This document shows, in pieces, positions 34,201 to 41,301 of a stretch of DNA of 64,000 nucleotides (positions are counted from its first letter, which is position 1; every line of letters starts with the position of its first letter). Location: contig NZ_CP066126.1 of assembly GCF_020544465.1 (NCBI RefSeq), positions 248,001 through 312,000 of the forward strand, written 5' to 3'. Position numbers and translations under genes: made by a program. The notes beneath the pieces are model-generated. The model was not told the origin of the DNA, made no database searches, and worked only from the letters and a program-made list of their open reading frames with translations. The DNA is from Chromobacterium rhizoryzae. GTDB taxonomy: Bacteria > Pseudomonadota > Gammaproteobacteria > Burkholderiales > Chromobacteriaceae.

Positions 34201-37200
34201 GCTGAGCTCCAGCGGCGGCAGCGCCACCTTGGCGCAATGGCAGGCGGCCTTGCGCGCGGTCACTTACACCGATACGGCGGTGACGCCCAATTCCGCCACC
34301 CGCACCGTCAGCTTCCAGGTCAACGACGGCAGCGCCAGCAGCGGCGTGGCCACGCGTTCGGTGACGGTGACGGCCACGGATCAAACGCCTATCGCCACCG
34401 CCAGCGGCGGCAGCGCGGTCTTCACCGCCGGCGACAACACCGCGTCCACGCCGGTGGCGGTGGATCCCGGCCTCACGGTCAGCGATCTGGACAACAGCAC
34501 CTTGGCCAGCGCCACGGTGTCGATCAGCGGCAATTTCCAGAGCGGCCAGGACGTGCTGGCCTTCACCAACAACGGCAGCACCATGGGCAATATCACCGCC
34601 AGCTACAACAGCGGCACCGGGGTGCTGACGCTGACGTCCAGCGGCGCCACGGCGACCTTGGCGCAATGGCAGGCGGCGCTGCGCGCGGTCACCTACACCG
34701 ACACCGCGGTGACGCCCAATACCGCCACCCGCACCGTCAGCTTCCAGATCAACGACGGCAGCAAGAACAGCGGCGCGGTGACCCGCGGCGTGACTGTGGC
34801 GGCGACGGACCAAACCCCTATCGCCACCGCCAGCGGCGGCAGCGCGGCCTTCACCGCGGGGGACAACACCACGTCCACGCCGGTGGCGGTGGACTCCGGC
34901 ATCACGGTCAGCGATCTGGACAACACCACGCTGGCCAGCGCCACGGTGTCCATCAGCGGCAACTTCCAGAGCGGCCAGGACGTGCTGGCCTTCAGCAACA
35001 CCAATAGCGTCACCTTCGGCAACATTAGCGCCAGCTACAACGCCGGCACCGGGGTGCTGACGCTGACGTCCAGCGGCGCCACGGCCACGCTGGCGCAATG
35101 GCAGGCGGCCTTGCGCGCGGTTACCTACACCGACACCGCGGTGACGCCCAATACCGCCACCCGCACCATCAGTTTCAGCGTCAACGACGGCAGCAAGGAC
35201 AGCGCGGCGACGACGCGTTCCGTCACCGTGGCGGCCACGGATCAAACGCCTGTCGCCACCACCACCGGCAGCGCCGGGGCCTATGTGGTGGGCGGCGCCG
35301 CCACGCCGGTGGACGGCGGCCTGACCGTGTCGGATTTGGACAACACCACCCTGGCCAGCGCCACGGTGGCGATTAGCGGCAACTTCCAAAGCGGCGAGGA
35401 CGTGCTGGCCTTCACCAACAACGGCAGCACCATGGGCAATATCACGGCCAGTTACAACGCCGGCACCGGGGTGCTGACGCTGACGTCCAGCGGCGCCACG
35501 GCCACCTTGGCGCAATGGCAGGCGGCGCTGCGCGCGGTCACTTACATCGACACCGCCGGCTCGCCCAACACCGCCACCCGCACCGTCAGCTTCACCGTCA
35601 ACGATGGCACCAAGAACAGCGCGGCAGTCACCCGCAACATAGCCTTGCAGCTGATGCCGCCCAGCGTCTCCGGCCTGACCAGCGGCACCGACACCGGCAG
35701 CAGCCATAGCGACGGCGTCACCAGCAACGCCACGCCCACGGTGACCGGCACCGGGATCGCCAACAGCCTTGTCATCATCTATGTGGACGGGGTGCCCATC
35801 GATAGCACGGTCGCGGACGGCAGCGGGGCCTGGAGTTACAGCTTTGTCTCCAGCCTGAGTTCCGGCGCGCACGCCATCACCGCCGTGGTCAGCAGCGGCG
35901 GCGTCAGCAGCGGCCAATCCAGCGCCTTCAACGTGGTGATAGACAATAGCGCGCCCGCGGCGCCGTCCGGCGTGGCTTTGAGCACGGGGACGGACACCGG
36001 CAGCAATCACGGCGACGGCATCACCGGCAACAACCGGCCCACGGTCACCGGCACGGCGGAAGCCAATAGCACGGTGACGGTGTATGTGGACGGCACGGCG
36101 GTGGGCACGGCGACGGCGGACGGCAGCGGCGCGTGGAGCTACAGCCTTGGCAGCGCCTTGGCGGACGGCAATCACAGCATCCGCACCACCTCCACTGATC
36201 TGGCCGGCAACGCCAGCGGCCAATCGACGGCCTACATCATCACGGTGGACACCGTGGCGCCGGACAGCCCGGCCAATACCGGTCTGAGCCTGGCCACCGA
36301 CAGCGGCTCCAGCAACCGCGACGGCATCACCAACGTCAACCGCCCCAGCGTCACCGGTCTGGCCGAGGCGGGCAGCAAGGTGGCCGTGTTCATCGACGGC
36401 GTGCAGGTGGGCACCGCCACCGCCGACGGCGGCGGCGTCTGGCTGTTCAATCTGAGCCAGGCGCTGGCGGACGGCAGCCACAGCGTGCGCGCCACGGCCA
36501 CCGACGCGGCCGGCAACATCAGCGCGCAGTCGGCCTCGTTCACCGTTGTCGTGGACACCACCGCGCCGGCGCCGCAGTCCTTCACCCGCTTGGACCCGGC
36601 CTCCGGCGTCGCCGGCAGCCTGCGTTACGACCTGGTGTTGAACAAACCCATCGTCGGCCTGAGCGCCGGTGATCTGAGCGTGATCACCAGCGGCAGCGCC
36701 AGCGCCGGCATCGGCAATATCGTCCGCATCAGCGACAGCCACTACGTGGTGCAATTGACCGGGGTCAGCGGCGTGGGCTCGGTGGCGCTGGCGCTCAAAT
36801 CCGGCGCGGCGGCGGACCTGGCCGGCAATGTGACCCAGCAGCAAACGGTGGCGCCGGCTTACCAGTTGCGCAGCGCAAGGACAGAGACGCCCCCGCCGAT
36901 CCAGCCTGTGCCGCCTGCGGACGCGCCGCTGCCGCCCAATGCGGCGCCGGTCATCAATATCGCGCCCATCACGCCCAATATCGTGCTGGCCGCGGTGAGC
37001 GGCGCGGGCAACGGCAACGGGCCGGGCGCCGCGCCGACGCCGCAGGGCCCGGCGGGGCCGCAGACGAGCAACCCCATCCAGCTTGCCTTCGGCCAGGACC
37101 GCTTCGCGCCGACGCCCAGCGAGCCGTTTGGCCGCGGCAACGCCGGCCTGCCCTTTGTTTCCAATCTGGGCGGCACCTCCGGCGCCCCGTTGCAAGTGAT

Positions 37201-37618
37201 GCCGGATCTGGGCGTGCGGCCGCTGGTGGCCGGACAGGGTTTCAACTTCAGCCTGCCGCCCGGCACGGTGATCACCCGCAATCCGGACGCGGTGCTGAAC
37301 ATCCAGGTGCGGCAGAGCAATGGCCAGCCGCTGCCGGCCTGGCTGAAGTTCGATCCGCAGACCGGTCGTTTCAGCGGCACGCCGCCGGCGGGCTGGAACC
37401 GTTCCTTGTCTCTGGAAGTGACGGTCAGCGACCAGAACGGCCACCGCGGCGTCACTCATATGCAGTTGAAAACCGGCGCGGGCGAGCAGGCGGCCGCGGC
37501 GACGGAAAAAGCAGCGGCGGCCGGCAAGCCGGCCCTGCACGAGCAGTTCCGCCAGCACGGCAAGCCCGCCTTCGATCAACAGATCGCCGGATGGCTGCAG
37601 GCGGAGGACGCGGTTTGA
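31298..37618 (+). CDS. giant LEPR-motif/DUF4347 repeat surface protein
   Basis: About 2106 residues. The N-terminus is basic and carries the LEPRLMFDGAA motif (about 30-40), found at the head of many large secreted repeat proteins. It lacks a Sec signal. A DUF4347 domain (about 85-250) follows, with VVFVESNVANYQSLLAQM, HIISHGQSGDLMLGN and ILLYGCDIAAG. Then come five near-identical repeats of about 135 residues (SGNFQSGQDVLAFTNNGSTM, TLAQWQAALRAVTY), the first separated from the other four by two cadherin-like units. Three Ig-like repeats (about 1450-1760) and a C-terminal putative Ig domain (PLPAWLKFDPQTGRFSGTPP) close the protein. GGGAGAG precedes ATG 31298; GTG 31295 is an alternative. The four following genes look like its dedicated exporter. 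Confidence 0.9.
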   Translation: MGWWKSAGQSQGSDKKTPALKRSRLLLQALEPRLMFDGAAAATAAAASAHADAPLPAERPAPTEAPRSAAVERLAEKLAAALAPTAPPKQVVFVESNVANYQSLLAQMPAGMEVVVLNAGKDGLSQIAEWAKTHHGYAAIHIISHGQSGDLMLGNMELTTAKLDSRQADLKTIGQSLRADGDILLYGCDIAAGSSGAAFVSALSRYTQADVAASTDSTGAARLGGDWTLERNSGHIDVDALHFSYDALLARPVTGTTDFTTSDGNTYNPSGSTVSAGNLQGWDFTLQLGSTNNGGQTIIVEKAGSVTTETVDGYSDGTIPISYFSVKSNDSSRFTLNSIGVVLNGYDSATSGGNLQLVGYINGVAVSGATLTLNVGDALQGSGGLVTFNVSGNSAFQGIDSFRVLAASGHNVTGMIGIGAINAINFGFAPTLTASGGSSAYSSGTGTAVTVDSGITLSDSDSSTQASATVSISGNFQSGQDVLAFTNNGSTMGNITASYNSGTGVLTLTSSGATATLAQWQAALRAVTYSDSSLSPNTGNRTISFAINDGAINSSAVTKTVTVAADSAPVIGNLNGDNPTFTEKGGAVKLDVGTAVTVTDSDTPNFNSGNLTVHISANGQSGQDVLGVDTSGSVSLSSGTSVGSVVTVGGVSIGVIASNGDGVGGHDLIVTFNSNATPSRVATLLAALTYNNSSNDPNTATRTINVSVNDGRGGTGSSNVTVAVAAVNDAPTGSATASNPTFTMGGSAVTVFSGASVSAVESSQSVILLTLTVSGLQDGSSEILSIDGSNVALTNGNSVTTSGNGLSVTVSVSGGTATVSISSGGGVSGSTAASVINGITYRDSNGSPSIGNRVVTLTSVKDNGGTSNGGVDTTTLAVASTVSVAVVPVVTTSGGSAAFTAGDNTASTPVAVDSGITVSNNAGPTLASATVSISGNFQSGQDVLAFTNDGSTMGNITASYNAGTGVLTLSSSGGSATLAQWQAALRAVTYTDTAVTPNSATRTVSFQVNDGSASSGVATRSVTVTATDQTPIATASGGSAVFTAGDNTASTPVAVDPGLTVSDLDNSTLASATVSISGNFQSGQDVLAFTNNGSTMGNITASYNSGTGVLTLTSSGATATLAQWQAALRAVTYTDTAVTPNTATRTVSFQINDGSKNSGAVTRGVTVAATDQTPIATASGGSAAFTAGDNTTSTPVAVDSGITVSDLDNTTLASATVSISGNFQSGQDVLAFSNTNSVTFGNISASYNAGTGVLTLTSSGATATLAQWQAALRAVTYTDTAVTPNTATRTISFSVNDGSKDSAATTRSVTVAATDQTPVATTTGSAGAYVVGGAATPVDGGLTVSDLDNTTLASATVAISGNFQSGEDVLAFTNNGSTMGNITASYNAGTGVLTLTSSGATATLAQWQAALRAVTYIDTAGSPNTATRTVSFTVNDGTKNSAAVTRNIALQLMPPSVSGLTSGTDTGSSHSDGVTSNATPTVTGTGIANSLVIIYVDGVPIDSTVADGSGAWSYSFVSSLSSGAHAITAVVSSGGVSSGQSSAFNVVIDNSAPAAPSGVALSTGTDTGSNHGDGITGNNRPTVTGTAEANSTVTVYVDGTAVGTATADGSGAWSYSLGSALADGNHSIRTTSTDLAGNASGQSTAYIITVDTVAPDSPANTGLSLATDSGSSNRDGITNVNRPSVTGLAEAGSKVAVFIDGVQVGTATADGGGVWLFNLSQALADGSHSVRATATDAAGNISAQSASFTVVVDTTAPAPQSFTRLDPASGVAGSLRYDLVLNKPIVGLSAGDLSVITSGSASAGIGNIVRISDSHYVVQLTGVSGVGSVALALKSGAAADLAGNVTQQQTVAPAYQLRSARTETPPPIQPVPPADAPLPPNAAPVINIAPITPNIVLAAVSGAGNGNGPGAAPTPQGPAGPQTSNPIQLAFGQDRFAPTPSEPFGRGNAGLPFVSNLGGTSGAPLQVMPDLGVRPLVAGQGFNFSLPPGTVITRNPDAVLNIQVRQSNGQPLPAWLKFDPQTGRFSGTPPAGWNRSLSLEVTVSDQNGHRGVTHMQLKTGAGEQAAAATEKAAAAGKPALHEQFRQHGKPAFDQQIAGWLQAEDAV
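33961..35650 (+). repeat. four tandem about 420-bp coding repeats (plus one earlier copy)
   Basis: Copies begin at about 33961, 34387, 34813 and 35246, with a more diverged copy at about 32587-33003. Long stretches are identical or nearly so at DNA level, for example the bases encoding SISGNFQSGQDVLAFTNNGS and LAQWQAALRAVTYTDTAVTP. Near-identity suggests recent duplication or gene conversion and makes copy number prone to change. Confidence 0.88.
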
Positions 37619-37672
37619 CCGCAAGGTCCTAGCCGGCGAGCCACTAAACCAACAAACCGCACAGGGGACGAT

Positions 37673-39196
37673 ATGAAGAAAGCAACACAGGGGGGAGGGG
37701 CCGGCCGCGGCGTTTATTCAACGCTGGCCGCGCTGACGGCGCTGGCCTTGACCGGCTGCGCGGTCACGCCCGCGCCGATGAGCTTGAGCGACCGCCAGGC
37801 CACGCTGGCGGCGGACCGCCAGGCCATGTTCGGCAGCCAGGAGCCCTTGGCCGGGCCGGTGACCTTGCAAGAGGCGATGGCGCGCGCGCTGAAGTACAAC
37901 CTGGATTACCGGGTCAAGCTGATGGAAGAGGCGATGGCGCAGCGCCAACTGGACTTGTCCAGCCTGGACATGCTGCCCAAGCTGGCGCTGGCGGCCGGCT
38001 ACACCGCCCGCAACAAGGACAACGCGTCCTCGTCCCAGAACGTGGCCACCGGCGAACAATCGCTGGTGCCGTCGATCTCCTCGGAGAAGCGCAGCCATAC
38101 CGCCGACCTTAATCTGAGCTGGAACGTGCTGGACTTCGGCGTCAGCTATTACACCGCCCAACAGCAGTCCGACCGCATGCTGATCCTGCAACAGCGCAAG
38201 CGCAAAGTGGCGCAGCAGCTGATGCAGCAAGTGCGCGAAGCCTGGTGGCAGGCGGTGGGCGCGCAGCAGCTGGAAGGCCGCATCGACGCGCTGCTGGCGG
38301 AAACCAACCGCGCGCTGGAAGACGCGCGGCAGGTGGAGAAGCAGAAACTGCGCGCGCCGCTGGAGGCGCTGAACTACCGTCGCCAACTGCTGGACGTGAT
38401 CCGCCAGATGGGCATGATCCGCAACGCGCTGGCCCAGGCCAAGCCCAAGCTGGCCGCCATCATGAACGTGCCGCCCGGCACCGATTTCAAGGTGGCGGTG
38501 CCCGCAGGGCTGCCCACCCCGACGCTGGGCCTGAAGCTGGAGCAGATGGAAGAAATGGCCTTGCTGAACCGGCCGGAGCTGAACGAGGCGCGCTACAACG
38601 AACGCATCGGCGTCACCGAAACCCGGAAGGCCATCGCCAAGCTGCTGCCGGGCCTGGAATTCAGCATCGGACAGAACTACGACAGCAATAAATTCCTGGT
38701 CAACAACTCCTGGAGCGACGCCGGCCTGCGCATCAGCTGGAACCTGCTCAATCTGTTCAGCGCCGGGCCGATCACCAAGGCCGCCGACGCCCAGCTGCAA
38801 GTGGCCAAGACCCAGCGCATGGCGCTGAACATGGCGGTGCTGACCCAGGTGCACGTGGCGTACCTCGATCTCAAAGGCCGCTCGCGCCAGTTCGGGCTGG
38901 AACAAGAACTCAACGACGTGGAACAGCGCATCTACGTGCAGAACCGCAACGCCACCGACAGCGGCGTGCAAGGCCGCCTGCCGGCGATCCTGGCCGACGC
39001 CAACGCGGTGTTCTCCACGCTGCGGCTGTACCAGAGCTACGGCGATCTGCAAAACGCCTACGGCCAGATGGGTTCCAGCCTGGGGATGGACCCGCTGCCG
39101 GAAAGCACCGCCAGCTATGATCTGCCGGCTTTGGCCGCCGCCTTCAAGGGCGCGGAAACGCGTTGGCAGGGGCAGGTGGCGGGGAGCAAGCCATGA
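37673..39196 (+). CDS. TolC-family outer-membrane channel lipoprotein
   Basis: A 507-residue outer-membrane efflux protein. The signal sequence ends in a lipobox (LALTGC, Cys about 29), as in NodT/OprM-type lipoproteins. Two OEP repeats with long helices: first half around LQEAMARALKYNLDYRVKLM, second half around MALLNRPELNEARYNERIGV. GGGGA precedes the ATG. It starts 54 bases after the giant protein gene and overlaps the adaptor gene by four bases, so it should be the outer-membrane exit of that export system. Confidence 0.9.
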   Translation: MKKATQGGGAGRGVYSTLAALTALALTGCAVTPAPMSLSDRQATLAADRQAMFGSQEPLAGPVTLQEAMARALKYNLDYRVKLMEEAMAQRQLDLSSLDMLPKLALAAGYTARNKDNASSSQNVATGEQSLVPSISSEKRSHTADLNLSWNVLDFGVSYYTAQQQSDRMLILQQRKRKVAQQLMQQVREAWWQAVGAQQLEGRIDALLAETNRALEDARQVEKQKLRAPLEALNYRRQLLDVIRQMGMIRNALAQAKPKLAAIMNVPPGTDFKVAVPAGLPTPTLGLKLEQMEEMALLNRPELNEARYNERIGVTETRKAIAKLLPGLEFSIGQNYDSNKFLVNNSWSDAGLRISWNLLNLFSAGPITKAADAQLQVAKTQRMALNMAVLTQVHVAYLDLKGRSRQFGLEQELNDVEQRIYVQNRNATDSGVQGRLPAILADANAVFSTLRLYQSYGDLQNAYGQMGSSLGMDPLPESTASYDLPALAAAFKGAETRWQGQVAGSKP

Positions 39197-39960
39197 AGTT
39201 GACGGTTCTGAGGGCCGCGGCCTGCCTGCTGGCGGCCGCCTGCGCCCAGGCGGCCACGCCGCCGGCCAAGCCCAAGCCGCCGGCGGCACCGGTGACCAAC
39301 GCCAGCGACGGCCGCATCCGCGTGCAGCTGATGGCGCGCAACGCCGTCACCCTGTCCGGCGAAGTGGCGGCCAAGATCGCGGCCTTGCCGGTGCCAGAGG
39401 GCGCCAGCTTCAGCAAGGGTCAGGCGCTGGTGCAGTTCGACTGCGGCAGCTATCGCGCCCAGCTGCGCAAATCCCAGGCTTCGCTGGAGGCCGCCAGCCA
39501 GCTGCTCAAGGTCAACAACCAATTGGCCAAGCTCAATTCCGCCGGCGCGCTGGACGTGGCCCAGGCCCAGGGCAAGGCCAAGGAAGCGGCCGCCGACGCC
39601 AGCTATATGCAGACCATAGTCGGCAAATGCGTGATCAGCGCGCCGTTCAACGGCCGCGTGGCGCGCCGCATCGCCGCCGTGCATCAATACGTCAGCCCCG
39701 GCAATCCGGTGCTGGACATCGTCGATTCCGGCTCGCTGGAACTGCGCATGCTGGTGCCGTCCAAATGGCTGGCCAAACTCAAGCCCGGCAGCAAGTTCAC
39801 CGTGGCGGTGGACGAGCTGGGCGCCAGTTTCCCGGCCAGGATAGAACGCCTGGGCGCGCAGATCGATCCGGTCAGCCAGTCCATCCTCGCGGTGGGCGTC
39901 ATCGAGGGCAACGGCGCCAGCCTGCTGCCGGGGATGAGCGGCTGGGCCAGCTTCAAGTAG
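39193..39960 (+). CDS. short periplasmic adaptor (HlyD/MFP type)
   Basis: A 255-residue membrane-fusion protein. A signal peptide (about 1-22), then a Pro/Lys-rich linker, a split lipoyl domain (KIAALPVPEGASFSKGQALV and VISAPFNGRVARRIAAVHQY) round a short helical hairpin (about 85-140), and a beta-barrel domain. It ends LLPGMSGWASFK. It is shorter than RND adaptors and lacks the membrane-proximal domain. Sequence labels such as RND adaptor would be misleading, as no RND pump is near. It is translationally coupled to the TolC-like gene. Confidence 0.87.
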   Translation: MKLTVLRAAACLLAAACAQAATPPAKPKPPAAPVTNASDGRIRVQLMARNAVTLSGEVAAKIAALPVPEGASFSKGQALVQFDCGSYRAQLRKSQASLEAASQLLKVNNQLAKLNSAGALDVAQAQGKAKEAAADASYMQTIVGKCVISAPFNGRVARRIAAVHQYVSPGNPVLDIVDSGSLELRMLVPSKWLAKLKPGSKFTVAVDELGASFPARIERLGAQIDPVSQSILAVGVIEGNGASLLPGMSGWASFK

Positions 39961-39967
39961 GCCGTGC

Positions 39968-41299
39968 ATGGGGCACGCCGATAGAAGCCGGGAACTGGCC
40001 GGCCTGCTGCAGCTGCTGCATCGCGGACGCGACGCGGTCAGCGCCGAGCAGCTGGGTTTCATCATCGTCAACGAAAGCCAGCAACTGCTGCCCTACCGCC
40101 AGTCGGCGGTCTGGCGCGAGGGCCTGCATCGCCACGTGACGGCGCTGTCCGGCCTGGCCGAGCTGGACCCCACCGCGCCCTATATGCAGTGGCTGTCCCG
40201 CCTGTTCCGCCATCTGGCGGAATCCGGCGGGCCGGAAGTCGGGCAGGACAGCCGCTTGCTCGAGGCCGGCGACCTGCCCGCGGCGCTGGCCGAGGACTGG
40301 TCGTCCTGGCTGCCGGCCCACGCGCTGTGGCTGCGCCTGGGCGAGCAGGGCGCCTGGCTGTTGGCGCGGGAACTGCCGTGGAGCGATTACGAGCGCAAGC
40401 TGGCGGAAGAGCTGGCCCACGGTTACGGCCACGCGCTGCTGCGCTTCGCGCCCCGGCGCAACTGGCGGGAACTGGCGGGGCAATGGCTGCGGCCCGGCCG
40501 CAAGCAGCGGCGGCTGCTCATCGCCGCGCTGTTGCTGGCCTGCATGCCGATACGCCTCAGCGTGCTGGCGCGCGGCGAAGTGGCGCCGCAAAATCCGGTG
40601 CTGCTGCGCGCGCCGCTCAGCGGGGTGATAGACCGCATCCAGGTGCAGCCCAATCAGCGCGTCAAGGCCGGCGATCCCTTGTTCGATCTGGACGCCACCT
40701 TGCTGGCCGGCCAGTTCGCCATGGCCGCGCGCGAGCGCGACGCCGCGCAGGAAAGCTTCCGCGCCAGCGCTCAGCTGGCGGTCACCGACGACAAGGGCAA
40801 GCTGGCCATGGCGCAGGACCGCGCCAAGCTGGAAGAGAAAAGCATCGCGGCCGAGTACACCGGACTGGAGCTGCAAAGGCTGCACGTCACCGCGCCCAGC
40901 GCCGGCGTGGTGGTGTTTTCCGACCGCAACGACTGGCAGGGCAAGGCGGTGACGGTGGGTGAGAAAGTGATGACGCTGGCCGACCCCGCCCACGTGGAAC
41001 TGGCCGCCTGGCTGCCGGCGGCGGAAGCCATAGACGTGGCGCCCGGCGGCAAGATCACCCTTTATCCCAACGCTTCGCCCACCGAGTCCTACGACGCGGA
41101 AATCCTCCGCGTCGCCTACAAGGCGGAAGCGGTGGAGGGCGGTCTGCTCGCCTATCGGCTGCAAGCCCGCTTCGTCGGCGGCGATAAGCCGCGGCTGGGC
41201 CAGATGGGCACCGCCCGCGTCTACGGCGACTGGGTGCCGCTGATCTACTACGCGCTGCGCCGGCCGCTGACCGCCGCGCGGCAATGGCTGGGGTGGTGA
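39968..41299 (+). CDS. HlyD-type adaptor with cytosolic GAF-like N-terminal domain
   Basis: A 443-residue protein. The first about 170 residues are soluble and predicted cytosolic (ELLHRGRDAVSAEQLGFIIV-like helix, then AVWREGLHRHVTALSGLAEL), resembling the N-terminal GAF-like part of certain HlyD adaptors. One TM helix (about 178-196, RLLIAALLLACMPIRLSVLA) leads to a lipoyl/barrel-sandwich (LLRAPLSGVIDRIQVQPNQR, VTAPSAGVVVFSDRNDWQ) with a helical hairpin (about 235-290). It probably links the inner-membrane component with the TolC-like channel. The stop is two bases before the next ATG. Confidence 0.85.
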   Translation: MGHADRSRELAGLLQLLHRGRDAVSAEQLGFIIVNESQQLLPYRQSAVWREGLHRHVTALSGLAELDPTAPYMQWLSRLFRHLAESGGPEVGQDSRLLEAGDLPAALAEDWSSWLPAHALWLRLGEQGAWLLARELPWSDYERKLAEELAHGYGHALLRFAPRRNWRELAGQWLRPGRKQRRLLIAALLLACMPIRLSVLARGEVAPQNPVLLRAPLSGVIDRIQVQPNQRVKAGDPLFDLDATLLAGQFAMAARERDAAQESFRASAQLAVTDDKGKLAMAQDRAKLEEKSIAAEYTGLELQRLHVTAPSAGVVVFSDRNDWQGKAVTVGEKVMTLADPAHVELAAWLPAAEAIDVAPGGKITLYPNASPTESYDAEILRVAYKAEAVEGGLLAYRLQARFVGGDKPRLGQMGTARVYGDWVPLIYYALRRPLTAARQWLGW

Positions 41300-41301
41300 G
41301 C

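Noticed and set aside
33961..35650. Repeats considered as a CRISPR array
   Set aside because: Repeats of 420 bases lie in frame inside a protein gene, with no spacers and no cas genes.
32105..37624. Open antisense frame of more than 1800 codons opposite the giant repeat protein
   Set aside because: It results from the repeat structure and GC-rich third positions of the sense gene; its product is His/Gly/Arg-rich and low complexity, with no family match that I can see.
39193..39960. RND efflux pump adaptor
   Set aside because: No RND pump gene is present; the context is export of the giant protein.
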